DNA of 64,000 nucleotides from JACVRW01 sp963811055. GTDB lineage: Bacteria; Actinomycetota; Thermoleophilia; Solirubrobacterales; Thermoleophilaceae. The translations under genes were made by a program, and so were the position numbers. Shown here piece by piece: positions 18,606-27,800 of the stretch; the first letter of the stretch is position 1, and each line of letters opens with the position of its first letter. The stretch is from contig CAWEPQ010000020.1 of the NCBI GenBank assembly GCA_963811055.1, positions 558,001 to 622,000 of the forward strand. Reading direction: 5' to 3'. The notes below the pieces were generated by a model. That model saw only the letters and a program-made list of their open reading frames with translations. It was not told the DNA's origin and ran no database searches.

Positions 18606-20642
18606 ATGACCGATGTATGGGGGGTGAAAGAAGTGCCTCGCTTGGGCCGAACGGGCCGGGCGCTCTGGGCCGTCGTGGCGACGATCATGGCCGTGTATGC
18701 GGCACATACCGTGTTCCATTTCGGGTCGGGGTGGGTCTTCGAAGGCCTGATGTACAGCGGACTGATCGGGTGCGCGGCCGCCGCATGCATTCTCCGCGCC
18801 ATTTGCGTGGAGCGCGAGCGCACCGCCTGGGCGGTGATGGGCGTGGCCCTCGCGGCGTGGATGGGCGGCGAGATCTACTGGTCGCTCATCCTCAACTACG
18901 AGGACGTCGTGCCGGTGCCCTCGCCCGCCGACGGGCTCTACTTCCTCTTCTACGCGGCGAGCTACGTGGCTCTGGTGTTGCTGCTGCGCGGGCGCATGCA
19001 GAGCTTCCGCTCCAGCCTGTGGCTGGACGGCGCCATCGCCGCATGCGCGGTGGCGGCGGTGGCTGGGGCTATCGCGTTCCAGCCGATCGTGGACGCCACC
19101 GTCGGCGACCGCGTGACGGTGGCCGTCAACCTCGCCTATCCGCTCTGCGACCTGCTGCTTCTCAGCCTCGTGGTGGCCAGCTTCGCCCTCTCGGGCTGGC
19201 GTCCCGACCGCGGCTGGATGCTGATGGGCCTCGGGCTGGGCCTGATGGCGGTGGGCGACGGCGTCTACCTCTTCCAGGCCGCGAAGGGCACCTACGTCGA
19301 GGGAACGGTTCTCGACGCCCTCTGGCCGGCCGCGGCCCTGCTCGTGGGCGCGGCGGCCTGGCAGCCGGTGGGCACACGCGCCACGCCGCGACTCGAGGGG
19401 TGGCGCGTGATCGCGATCCCGGCGGTGGCCGGCCTGGCTGCCGTGGCTCTCGAGACCTGGGACCACTTCGACCGGCTCGCCGACGGAGCGGTGGCGCTGG
19501 CCACCCTCACGATCGTTCTCGTGACGGTGCGCATGGCGCTCACGTTCCAGGAGAACCAGCGGATGATCCGCCACAGCCAGGCCGAGGCGAACACGGACGC
19601 CCTCACGGGGCTCCGCAACCGCCGCAGCCTAATGGCCGACCTCGAGCGCGAGCTGCCCTCCGCGACCGCGGAGCGGCCGCGCGTGCTCGTCCTCTTCGAT
19701 CTGGACGGCTTCAAGCAGTACAACGACGCGTTCGGCCACCTGGCCGGGGACGGGCTGCTCGCGCGGCTCGGCACTCGCCTCGAGTCCGTGGTGATCGGGC
19801 AGGGGCGCGCCTACCGGCTCGGCGGCGACGAGTTCTGCGTCTTCTTCACGCCCGGCCCGGCCGGGGTCGACCCGCTGCTGGCCTCGTGCTCCGCGGCGCT
19901 CACGGAGGTCGGCGAGGGCTTCGCCATCGGAGCGTCGTACGGGGCCGTGGTGGCTCCGAGCGAGGCCGAGGACGCCACTGAGGCGCTCCAGGTGGCAGAC
20001 AGGCGCATGTACGCGCAGAAGGGCGGCAGGCGCGCGTCGGCCGGGCGCCAGTCCCGCGACGTGCTCCTAAGCACGCTCACGGAGCGCGAGCCGCAGCTCG
20101 GCGAGCACCTGCACGACGTGGCCAAGCTGGCCACGGCCGTGGGCCGCGAGCTCGACATGAGCCCGGAGGAGCTGGACGAGGTGGCCCGCGCCGCGGAGCT
20201 GCACGACGTGGGCAAGGTGGCGATCCCCGACGCGATCCTGAACAAGCCCGGCCCGCTCGACGAGGCCGAGTGGAGCTTCATGCGCCGCCACACGATCATC
20301 GGCGAGCGGATCCTCCTGTCCGCCCCCGCCCTGCGTCCCGTCGCGCGCCTGGTGCGCTCGAGCCACGAGCGCTGGGACGGCAGCGGCTATCCCGACGGCC
20401 TGGCCGGCGAGGAGATCCCGCTGGGGGCACGCGTCGTGGCCGTCTGCGACGCCTTCGACGCCATGACCACCGACCGGCCCTACCGGAGCAAGCGCTCGGA
20501 ACGATCGGCCCTGCGCGAGCTGGTGGCCTGCGCGTCGGTGCAGTTCGACCCGCGCGTGGTCAACGCGTTCGTGCGGGCGTTGGGCAAGGTCAAGCCCGGT
20601 GAGGACTGGGCTACGGACGAAGCGCTGACTGCTGACCGCTGA
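18606..20642 (+). CDS. Membrane diguanylate cyclase / HD-GYP phosphodiesterase
   Basis: 678 residues. Residues 15-310 hold about eight hydrophobic helices, an unassigned sensor region. The GGDEF domain (340-480) looks active: ANTDALTGLRNRRSL, LFDLDGFKQYNDAFGHLAGD and YRLGGDEFC (GGDEF at 406). The RxxD inhibitory site is absent. The C-terminal HD-GYP domain (500-660) keeps ELHDVGKVAIPD (HD near 532), a RRHTIIGERIL helix and SSHERWDGSGYPDGLAGE (GYP near 594). It could both make and break c-di-GMP. ATG 18606 lies just past the divergent proS start. The RsiG-like gene 2.4 kb away is a candidate reader. Confidence 0.92.
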   Translation: MTDVWGVKEVPRLGRTGRALWAVVATIMAVYAAHTVFHFGSGWVFEGLMYSGLIGCAAAACILRAICVERERTAWAVMGVALAAWMGGEIYWSLILNYEDVVPVPSPADGLYFLFYAASYVALVLLLRGRMQSFRSSLWLDGAIAACAVAAVAGAIAFQPIVDATVGDRVTVAVNLAYPLCDLLLLSLVVASFALSGWRPDRGWMLMGLGLGLMAVGDGVYLFQAAKGTYVEGTVLDALWPAAALLVGAAAWQPVGTRATPRLEGWRVIAIPAVAGLAAVALETWDHFDRLADGAVALATLTIVLVTVRMALTFQENQRMIRHSQAEANTDALTGLRNRRSLMADLERELPSATAERPRVLVLFDLDGFKQYNDAFGHLAGDGLLARLGTRLESVVIGQGRAYRLGGDEFCVFFTPGPAGVDPLLASCSAALTEVGEGFAIGASYGAVVAPSEAEDATEALQVADRRMYAQKGGRRASAGRQSRDVLLSTLTEREPQLGEHLHDVAKLATAVGRELDMSPEELDEVARAAELHDVGKVAIPDAILNKPGPLDEAEWSFMRRHTIIGERILLSAPALRPVARLVRSSHERWDGSGYPDGLAGEEIPLGARVVAVCDAFDAMTTDRPYRSKRSERSALRELVACASVQFDPRVVNAFVRALGKVKPGEDWATDEALTADR

Positions 20643-20649
20643 CGGTCAG

Positions 20650-21954
20650 CTAGGCGCGGGTGAAGCGGCGGCCGTCGGTGGGCGATTCGTCCTCGCCCAG
20701 GACCACCTTCTTCGACGAGGAGCCGTTGCCGGCGCCCGCCATCGGCAGGGCTGTGCCCTCGGACGCGGCCTGCTCGGCCGCCGCGGCGGCCTCCATCGCG
20801 GCGATCCGCTCCGGAGTTAGCTCGCCGGCGTTCTCTTCCTCGATCTGAGAGAGCCATGCCGCGCCCTCCGCGGCCTTGCGCTGATCCACGACCACGCGGC
20901 CCTCTGCGAGCGACTTGTCGATCTCGGCGAACAGCTCGTCCACCAAGCGGTCCTGCGGGACCTTCCGCAGCGGCTCCCCGTGGGCGAAGATCAGGCCTTC
21001 GTTCTTGGCGCCGGTGATGCCGAAGTCCGCGTGCGAGGCCTCGCCGATCCCGTTGACCGCGCAGCCCAGCACGGCGACCTCGATCGGGTCGTCGTAGCGG
21101 CGCAGGCGCTCCTCGATGTCGGCCACCACCGTGTCCATGTCGAACTGGAGCCGGCCGCAGGTGGGACAGGCGATCAGCACCGGGCCGCGCTCGCGCAGCT
21201 TCAGCGCCTTCAGTACCTCCCAGGCCACCTTGACCTCCTCCTCCGCGTGGAAGGTGGAGAGCGAGATGCGGATCGTGTCACCGATGCCGTCCGCGAGCAG
21301 CGTGCCCAGCCCGACCGCGGACTTGAGCGAGCCCGACCACTTGGTGCCCGCCTCCGTGATCCCGAGGTGGAGCGGGTACTCCACGCGGCTGGACAGCAGC
21401 CGGTTGGCGGCGATCGTGTTCGGCACGTTGGTCGACTTGATCGACACCTTGAAGTCCTGGAAGTCGAGCTGCTCCATCAGCTGCACGTACTCCTCGGCGG
21501 CGCCCACGAGGGCCTCCACCGGGTTCGTGCGCTCCAGCTCGTGCAGATGCTTGGGCAGCGAGCCCGAGTTGACGCCCACCCGGATCGGCACGCCCGCCTC
21601 GCGGGCCTTGTCCACCACCTCGCGAGTCTTCTCGTGACCGCCGATGTTGCCGGGGTTGATCCGGATGCAGTGGGCGCCGGCGTCGATGGCCTTGAGCGCC
21701 AGCGTGTGGTTGAAGTGGATGTCGGCGATCACCGGGATCGGCGACTCGCGCACGATCCGGCGCAGCGCCTCCACGTCCTTGTCGCGCGGAACCGCGCAGC
21801 GCACGAGATCCGCGCCCTCGTCCGCGATTGCGTGGATCTGGCGCATCGTGGCGTCGTAGTCGGCAGTCTCCGTCTTCGTCATCGACTGGACGGCGACGGG
21901 GGCTCCCCCGCCGATCTTCACCCCTCCAACGTCGATCTGCCGCTTCGAGGCCAT
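20650..21954 (-). CDS. ispG: 4-hydroxy-3-methylbut-2-enyl diphosphate synthase
   Basis: 434 residues. Iron-sulfur enzyme of the MEP pathway: converts MEcPP to HMBPP. The N-terminal TIM barrel has VAVQSMTKTETADYDATMRQ and IADIHFNHTLALKAID with IRINPGNIGG. Cluster ligands appear as CPTCGR and LGCAVNGIGEA. The core ends near residue 350, and a further ~80-residue charged, Ala-rich tail follows (LTPERIAAMEAAAAAEQ, ending DGRRFTRA) that typical IspG lacks. It lies in a minus-strand cluster with dxr and rseP, a widely conserved actinobacterial order. Confidence 0.95.
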   Translation of the reverse strand: MASKRQIDVGGVKIGGGAPVAVQSMTKTETADYDATMRQIHAIADEGADLVRCAVPRDKDVEALRRIVRESPIPVIADIHFNHTLALKAIDAGAHCIRINPGNIGGHEKTREVVDKAREAGVPIRVGVNSGSLPKHLHELERTNPVEALVGAAEEYVQLMEQLDFQDFKVSIKSTNVPNTIAANRLLSSRVEYPLHLGITEAGTKWSGSLKSAVGLGTLLADGIGDTIRISLSTFHAEEEVKVAWEVLKALKLRERGPVLIACPTCGRLQFDMDTVVADIEERLRRYDDPIEVAVLGCAVNGIGEASHADFGITGAKNEGLIFAHGEPLRKVPQDRLVDELFAEIDKSLAEGRVVVDQRKAAEGAAWLSQIEEENAGELTPERIAAMEAAAAAEQAASEGTALPMAGAGNGSSSKKVVLGEDESPTDGRRFTRA

Positions 21955-21969
21955 TGCCTCAAAGGGTAT

Positions 21970-23736
21970 CTACGAGTACAGCTCCTCGATCTCGGTCGCG
22001 TACTTGGCGGAGATCGGCTTGCGCTTGAGCTTCATCGTGGGCGTGAGCTCGTCGCCGCCCGGCTCCCATTCCACCGGGAGCAGCTTGAAGCGCTTGATCT
22101 GCTCCACACGCGCGAGCTGCTCGTTGGCGGCGGCCACGCCGCGTTCGACCTCGGCCAGCACGGCGTCCTCGCCGTTCTGCTGCGCGAACGCGGGCGCCAC
22201 GTCGGGGTCGAGGGTGATCAGAGCGACGTTGTAAGGGCGCATGTCCCCGATCGCCACCGCCTGGCCGATCACCGGGCTCGCGGCCTTGACCTTGGCCTCG
22301 ATGTTGGCCGGCGACATGTTCTTGCCGGCCGCGTTGATGATCAGCTCCTTCTTGCGGTCGACGATCTTCAGGTAGCCGTCCTCGTCGAACTGGCCCACGT
22401 CGCCGGTGTGCAGCCAGCCGGCCTCGTCGATCGCCTCGCGGGTCTGCTCCTCCTGGTTGCGGTAGCCCTTCATGATCATCGGGCCGCGCATCAGCACCTC
22501 GCCGTCCTCGGCCAGCTTGATCTCCGCGCCGGGCGATACCGGGCCGACCGTGCCGATCTTGATGCGGTCCGGCGGGTTGCAGGTGCCGTACCCGCAGGTC
22601 TCGGACATGCCCCAGAGCTCGGCGAGCGGCACGCCGATCGCGTGGAAGAACTCGATCACCTCGCGCGGGGTGGGCGCGGCGCCCACGTTCACCGACTCCA
22701 CCTGGTCGAGACCGAGCCGCGCGCGGATCTTGGAGAGCACCAGCTCGTCGGCCTTGGCGTGCTCGGCCCGGAGCTCGTCCGAGAGCTCCTCTCCGGCCTG
22801 GTCGGCGCGTACCTTGCGCAGACCGACGTCGAGAGCCCACTCGGTGGCCTTCTTGCGCTCCTCGTCCTGCTCGGCGGCCACACCGGCCTCGATCGCGGCC
22901 TTGAGCTTCTCCCAGATGCGCGGGACAGCGAAGAACCAGGTGGGATGAACCTCCGGCAGGTAGAACACGACCTGGCGCGGATCCGCGCAACAGGTGGTGG
23001 AGAAGCCGAGCACCATCGGCAGGTAGTGGCTGCAGGAGCGCTCGGCGATGTGCGCCATCGGGAGCCAGGAGATCACGCGGCCCTCGTCCGGGAACGCGAT
23101 CACGTCGTCGAACCCGCGAACCGCCGACAGCAGGTTCTCGTGCGTTAGCTGCACCCCCTTCGGCGGCCCGGTGGTGCCTGAGGTGTAGATCAGCGTGAGC
23201 AGGTCGTCCGCGCCCACGGCGCGCCAGGCCGACTCGAAGTCGAAGTCCGGAGATCCGGCGGCCTCCACATCGGCGATCGAGAGCGAGCCCTCCGGCCCAT
23301 CTCCGTCGATCACGACCAGGTGCTCAACACCCTCGAGGCCGCCGACTTGGTCGAGGAACGCCGTCTCTGTGACGACGATGCGAGCCTCGGCGTCCAGCAC
23401 CTGGTACTGGATCTGCTCGCGCGCATACGTGTTGTAGATCGAGAAGGGTGTGGCGCCGGCGTGCAGCGCGGCCGAGTCGAACCAGTGGAACTCGGGCCGG
23501 TTGGTGAGCATGAGGCCGACCGTTCCGCCGGGCTGGAGCCCGAGGCCGGCGAGGCCCGCGGTGAGGACCCTGACCCGGTCGCCGTACTCCCGCCAGGTCA
23601 TCGACATCTCGTCGTCCTTGAGGCGCAGGGCCACCCGGTCCGGATGGGCCTCGACGGTCAGCTGAAATGCCTCCGCCATCGTGGATGCCTCAAGGCCGGC
23701 CGGCCGCCCGGTCCGGCGTTCCGCGGTAACGCTCAT
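21970..23736 (-). CDS. Long-chain acyl-CoA synthetase (AMP-forming, FadD15-like)
   Basis: 588 residues. Activates fatty acids to acyl-CoA through acyl-adenylate. The P-loop motif LIYTSGTTGPPKGVQLTHEN is near residue 186. A8-type motif WLHTGDVGQFDEDGYLKIVDRKKE is near 445, followed by the flexible lid and the catalytic Lys near the end (LTPTMKLKRKPI). Insertion between ispG and rseP suggests co-transcription with isoprenoid genes, but a 31-base gap to rseP leaves room for a promoter. The WS/DGAT protein at 5.5 kb could consume its product. Confidence 0.92.
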   Translation of the reverse strand: MSVTAERRTGRPAGLEASTMAEAFQLTVEAHPDRVALRLKDDEMSMTWREYGDRVRVLTAGLAGLGLQPGGTVGLMLTNRPEFHWFDSAALHAGATPFSIYNTYAREQIQYQVLDAEARIVVTETAFLDQVGGLEGVEHLVVIDGDGPEGSLSIADVEAAGSPDFDFESAWRAVGADDLLTLIYTSGTTGPPKGVQLTHENLLSAVRGFDDVIAFPDEGRVISWLPMAHIAERSCSHYLPMVLGFSTTCCADPRQVVFYLPEVHPTWFFAVPRIWEKLKAAIEAGVAAEQDEERKKATEWALDVGLRKVRADQAGEELSDELRAEHAKADELVLSKIRARLGLDQVESVNVGAAPTPREVIEFFHAIGVPLAELWGMSETCGYGTCNPPDRIKIGTVGPVSPGAEIKLAEDGEVLMRGPMIMKGYRNQEEQTREAIDEAGWLHTGDVGQFDEDGYLKIVDRKKELIINAAGKNMSPANIEAKVKAASPVIGQAVAIGDMRPYNVALITLDPDVAPAFAQQNGEDAVLAEVERGVAAANEQLARVEQIKRFKLLPVEWEPGGDELTPTMKLKRKPISAKYATEIEELYS

Positions 23737-23767
23737 CTGTCCTCCCTCAGGGGTACAGCGCGCGAGC

Positions 23768-24847
23768 CTACCGCACCCGGAAGCCCTCGCCCGACAGCCT
23801 GTCGATGTCGTTCGAGAGGCCCACGAGGAACAACAGGATCACCAACATGAAGCCCACCACGCCGGCGCGCTCCATCACGCTGAACGGCACCGGCTTGCGA
23901 CGGATCTTCTCGACGATCGCCCAGAAGATGTGCCCGCCGTCCAGCGGCAGGAACGGGAACAGGTTCACGATCGCGAGCGAGAGCGAGATGATCGCCAGGA
24001 TCCACACGGTGTCGGCCACGTCGCTGATGATCGTCTGGCGCGTGACCTCGTAGGAGCCCACCACCCCCGAGATCTCCTTGCGGTCCTGGGAGTCGAGCAG
24101 CCGGGCCGGGAGCTTGAGCGTCTCCTTGGTGATGAACCAGAACGCGTCGGCGGTCTGGTCGAAGCCCTCGCTCAGCGACAGCGGGTCGCGCGGGCCCGGC
24201 GCATACGCGAAGCCGAGCCGCGTGCGCTCGGCCGCCGGGTCGTAGATCGGGGTGATGCTGAGCGTCTTGCGCTCCCCGTCGCGGACCACCGTCAGCTCGA
24301 CCGGCTCGGTGGCCTTGCATCCCTTCTTGGGCGGATCCTGGGCGCAGGTGTGCGAGGCGATCCGCTTCGAGAGCTGGGTGGGCGTGCCGCCGCGCCCGTC
24401 CACCGCCACGAGGCGGTCGCCGGAGCGCACGACCCCGGCTGCCGGATAGGCGCGCTCCACGGCCGCGACCTTGCGGGTTGTGGTCTCGGGTCCGATCGCG
24501 GTGAAGAACACGAACAGCAGCACGAAGGCCACCAGGAGGTTCATCGCCGGCCCGGCCCCGATCACCACGATGCGCTTCCAGACCGGCTGCGAGTAGTACG
24601 CCCGGGTGCGAACCTCGTCGGGGAGGCTCTCGTCCGGGTTCATCCCGCTGATCTTCACGTAGCCCCCGAGCGGGATGGCACCGATGGCGTACTCGGTCTC
24701 CCCCAGCTTCTTGCGCGCCAGCAGCGGCGGGAAGAACAGCGAGAAGCGCTCCACCCTCATGCCCACGGACTTGGCGGCCATGAAGTGGCCGAGCTCGTGG
24801 AGGATCACGAGCAGGGAGAAGCCCACGAACGCGAGCAGCCAGCTCAT
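23768..24847 (-). CDS. rseP: Site-2-type intramembrane zinc metalloprotease with PDZ domain
   Basis: 359 residues. The first helix holds the zinc-binding HELGH (residues 18-22) and the last helical region holds LFPFLPLDGGH, supplying the third zinc ligand. A PDZ domain sits between (ERAYPAAGVVRSGDRLVAVDG). It is larger in loops than E. coli RseP and has a CAQDPPKKGC segment inside the PDZ region. RIP proteases cut anti-sigma factors or remnant signal peptides within the membrane; the single-pass regulator at 11.2 kb is one possible substrate (inference). Start ATG overlaps the dxr stop (ATGA). Confidence 0.93.
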   Translation of the reverse strand: MSWLLAFVGFSLLVILHELGHFMAAKSVGMRVERFSLFFPPLLARKKLGETEYAIGAIPLGGYVKISGMNPDESLPDEVRTRAYYSQPVWKRIVVIGAGPAMNLLVAFVLLFVFFTAIGPETTTRKVAAVERAYPAAGVVRSGDRLVAVDGRGGTPTQLSKRIASHTCAQDPPKKGCKATEPVELTVVRDGERKTLSITPIYDPAAERTRLGFAYAPGPRDPLSLSEGFDQTADAFWFITKETLKLPARLLDSQDRKEISGVVGSYEVTRQTIISDVADTVWILAIISLSLAIVNLFPFLPLDGGHIFWAIVEKIRRKPVPFSVMERAGVVGFMLVILLFLVGLSNDIDRLSGEGFRVR

Positions 24848-25995
24848 GCGCTCACACCCTCGGCCAGGCGGCGCGTGAGCTCACGCGCCTCCGAGTCGGC
24901 CGTGTAGAGGTCAGAGAAGTGACGTACCGGTCGGCTGGGAAGCTCGGCGAGGGCGCGCTCGATCAGCCGGGCGATGTCGAGGAAGCCGATCTCCCCCTCC
25001 AGGAAGGCGTGGACCGCGATCTCGTTGGCCGCGTTGAGCACACAGGGGGCGGTGCCTCCCGAGCGGGCGGCGTCGCGGGCCAGCGCCAGGCAGGCGAAGG
25101 TCTCCGTGTCGGGCGCCTCGAAGGTGAGCGACCCCAGCTTCACCAGGTCGAGCGCCGCCACCGGCACGTCGAAGCGCTCCGGGTGGTGGAGCGCAAACGA
25201 GATCGGCACGCGCATGTCGGGGTAGCCCAGGTGCGCCAGCGACGCGCCGTCGTTGAGGTGCACCATGGCGTGAACGATCGACTGCGGGTGGACCACCACC
25301 TCGATGCTGTCGTAGGGGACGCCGAACAGGTGGTGGGCCTCGATCAGCTCGAGCCCCTTGTTCATGAGGGTGGCGCTGTCGATCGTGATCTTCCCGCCCA
25401 TGTCCCAGGTCGGGTGCGCGAGCGCCTGCTCGCGGGTCACGCCGCGCAGGGCGGCCGCGGTCATGCCCCGGAAGGGCCCGCCGCTGGCCGTGAGCACCAG
25501 GCGGTCGATCGTGCCGGGGCTCTCCGAGGAGATCAGCTGGTGGAGCGCCGAGTGCTCGGAGTCCACCGGGATGATGCGCGCGCCGGTGGCCTCGGCCAGT
25601 GCGCTCACCAGCTCACCGCCCACCACGAGGCTCTCCTTGTTGGCCAGAGCGAGGTCGATTCCCTCGCCCAGCGTGGCGATCGTGGGGCCGAGCCCGGCCG
25701 AGCCCACCAGGGCGTTGAGCACCAGGTCGCACTCACCCGCGGTGATCAGCTCGACGAGCCCCTCCGCCCCGCCCAGCACCTCACCGTCGGTCCACGCCTC
25801 CGAGGCGCGGGCCGCGGCGTCCTCGTCGGCCAGCGCTATGCGCTCCACGCCGAAGGTCCGTGCCTGGTCGAGCAGCGTCTCCCAGCTCGAGCCGGCGGCC
25901 AGCCCCACCACTTCGAGCTGCTCGCTGCGCTCGATCACGTCGAGGGCCTGGGTTCCGATCGAGCCCGTGGACCCGACGATCACGATACGTCGCAC
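24844..25995 (-). CDS. dxr: 1-deoxy-D-xylulose-5-phosphate reductoisomerase
   Basis: 383 residues from GTG 25995. MEP-pathway enzyme reducing DXP to MEP with NADPH. The nucleotide-binding start VGSTGSIGTQALDV, ALANKESLVVGGELV and PVDSEHSALHQ (metal ligands Asp and Glu) are canonical, as are TASGGPFRG and MGGKITIDSATLMNKGLE. ATG 26019 is an alternative start adding eight residues, but GTG 25995 (VRRIVIVGSTGSIG) matches the normal N-terminus. It leads the minus-strand dxr-rseP-acyl-CoA synthetase-ispG run and shares a 71-base divergent gap with the LLM gene. Confidence 0.95.
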   Translation of the reverse strand: MRRIVIVGSTGSIGTQALDVIERSEQLEVVGLAAGSSWETLLDQARTFGVERIALADEDAAARASEAWTDGEVLGGAEGLVELITAGECDLVLNALVGSAGLGPTIATLGEGIDLALANKESLVVGGELVSALAEATGARIIPVDSEHSALHQLISSESPGTIDRLVLTASGGPFRGMTAAALRGVTREQALAHPTWDMGGKITIDSATLMNKGLELIEAHHLFGVPYDSIEVVVHPQSIVHAMVHLNDGASLAHLGYPDMRVPISFALHHPERFDVPVAALDLVKLGSLTFEAPDTETFACLALARDAARSGGTAPCVLNAANEIAVHAFLEGEIGFLDIARLIERALAELPSRPVRHFSDLYTADSEARELTRRLAEGVSA

Positions 25996-26066
25996 CCGGA
26001 TCAGTCTAGGACCGTGCATAAAGGGCCAGTTAGGATGGGTTGGCCGGTCGGCCAATCCGGCTCGCC

Positions 26067-27800
26067 ATGCGCTTCGGGATCTTCTACGAGCACCAGAATC
26101 CGCGTCCCTGGGCGGGCGAGCGCTCGGAGCACACGCTGCTCCGGAACGCCCTGGCCCAGATCGAGCTGGCCGACCGCGTGGGCTTCGACTACGTCTGGGA
26201 GGTCGAGCACCACTTCCTCGAGGAGTACTCCCACTCGTCGGCTCCGGAGGTGTTCCTCGCCGCGGCCGCCGCGCGTACCAAGCGCATCCGCCTGGGCCAC
26301 GGAATCGTCCAGATCCCGCCCGGTGTGAATCACCCGGCCCGGGTGGCGGAGCGCGCCGCCACGCTCGACCTGATCTCCGACGGCCGGCTGGAGTTCGGCA
26401 CCGGCGAGTCGAGCTCCGAGGCCGAGCTCGGCGGCTTCCTCGTGGACAGGGGGCAGAAGCGCGCCATGTGGGAGGACGCGATCGACGCGATCGCGCGGAT
26501 GTTCGTAGAGGAGCCGTTCGCCGGGTGGGACAGCGAGTTTTTCCGCATGCCGCCGCGCAACGTGGTCCCCAAGCCGCTCCAGCGCCCGCACCCGCCGATG
26601 TGGGTGGCCTGCAGCCGCCGCGAGACGATCCAGTTCGCTGCCCGCAACGGCATCGGGGCGCTGTCGTTCTCGTTCGTGGAGCCGGAGGACGCCGGGAAGT
26701 GGGTGGCGGAGTACTACGAGCTGCTCGAGTCCGACGAGTGCGTGCCCGCGGGCTTCGCGGTCAACCCGAACGTGGCCGTGGTGCTGCCGATGATGCTCCA
26801 CGAGGACGAGGCCACCGCGATCGAGCGCGGGATCGACGGCGCCCACTTCTTCGGCTATTCGCTCGCTCACTTCTACGGCATGGGCACCCACCAGCCCGGC
26901 CGCACCAATGTATGGGAGGACTTCCTCCAGAACCGCGACGCCACGGGGTTCGCACGCCATCTGGTGAGGCCGGACGAGGCCCCGCTGGCCGTGAAGATCA
27001 TGCAGGAGGGCCTGGGCTCCCTCCGCGGGGCGATCGGGACCCCCGACCAGGTGACGGACCTGCTGAGGCGCTACGAGGCCGTGGGTGTGGACCAGGTGAT
27101 CTTCGTGCTCCAGGCGGGCCCGAACCTGCACGAGCACATCTGCGAGTCGATCGAGCTGTTCGGCCGGCAGGTCGCGCCGCTGTTCGCGGAGGGCCGCGAC
27201 GAGCGCGAGTTGGCCAAGGCGGACCGGCTGGCCGGGGCCGTGGAGCGAGCGCTTGCGCGGCGCTCTCCCCCACGCGAGGCGCCGCCGGGCTACGCGATCG
27301 ACGAGCCCGCCGAGATGGCGCGGGCGGCGCGGGCCGCGAGGACCGGGGGCCTGCGCGAACGGGCGGCCGAGCTCGGCGCCGAGGCGGGCCGCGCGCTCCA
27401 GCACCAGACCCAGGCGCTGATGGCGCGCCTGGTGCGCGGCGCCAGCGACGAGCAGCTCGAGCGCCGTTTCGGCAACCGCCTGGCCCAGCGCGCGATCTTC
27501 ACCGGCATGGCCCGCCAGTTCGAGCCGCGCTTCGCCTACGGCTTCGAGGGTGACATCGCCTACGAGCTCGGAGACGCCCGCTGGGTGATGCGCGTAAAGG
27601 ACGGCGCCGCCAGCGCCGTCTCGGGCTCGAACGGATCGGCGGCCGTCACCTTCCGCCTCTCCGTGCCGGACTTCGCGCGTCTGGTGGCCGAGGAGGCCGA
27701 CCCCCAGGAGCTGCTCTTCTCCGGCCGCTTCCAGGTGGAGGGCGACCTCGCCCTCGCGGCGCGGGTGCCGGAGATGTTCGGCGCGCAGCCGCGCTTCTAG
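26067..27800 (+). CDS. Luciferase-like (LLM) monooxygenase fused to an SCP2-type lipid-binding domain
   Basis: 577 residues. Residues 1-370 are an LLM flavin- or F420-dependent oxidoreductase: MRFGIFYEHQNPRPW, FDYVWEVEHHFLEEYSHSSAPEVFL, RLGHGIVQIPPGVNHPARVAER and LEFGTGESSSEAELGGF. A charged, Ala/Arg-rich helical linker (395-460) follows. The last ~110 residues (FAYGFEGDIAYELGDARWVMRV, then VTFRLSVPDFARLVAEEADP and LLFSGRFQVEGDLALAARV) look like an SCP2 sterol-carrier domain. The fusion suggests oxidation of a bound hydrophobic substrate; this is inference. ATG 26067 is preferred to TTG 26040. The gene interrupts an otherwise minus-strand cluster. Confidence 0.8.
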   Translation: MRFGIFYEHQNPRPWAGERSEHTLLRNALAQIELADRVGFDYVWEVEHHFLEEYSHSSAPEVFLAAAAARTKRIRLGHGIVQIPPGVNHPARVAERAATLDLISDGRLEFGTGESSSEAELGGFLVDRGQKRAMWEDAIDAIARMFVEEPFAGWDSEFFRMPPRNVVPKPLQRPHPPMWVACSRRETIQFAARNGIGALSFSFVEPEDAGKWVAEYYELLESDECVPAGFAVNPNVAVVLPMMLHEDEATAIERGIDGAHFFGYSLAHFYGMGTHQPGRTNVWEDFLQNRDATGFARHLVRPDEAPLAVKIMQEGLGSLRGAIGTPDQVTDLLRRYEAVGVDQVIFVLQAGPNLHEHICESIELFGRQVAPLFAEGRDERELAKADRLAGAVERALARRSPPREAPPGYAIDEPAEMARAARAARTGGLRERAAELGAEAGRALQHQTQALMARLVRGASDEQLERRFGNRLAQRAIFTGMARQFEPRFAYGFEGDIAYELGDARWVMRVKDGAASAVSGSNGSAAVTFRLSVPDFARLVAEEADPQELLFSGRFQVEGDLALAARVPEMFGAQPRF

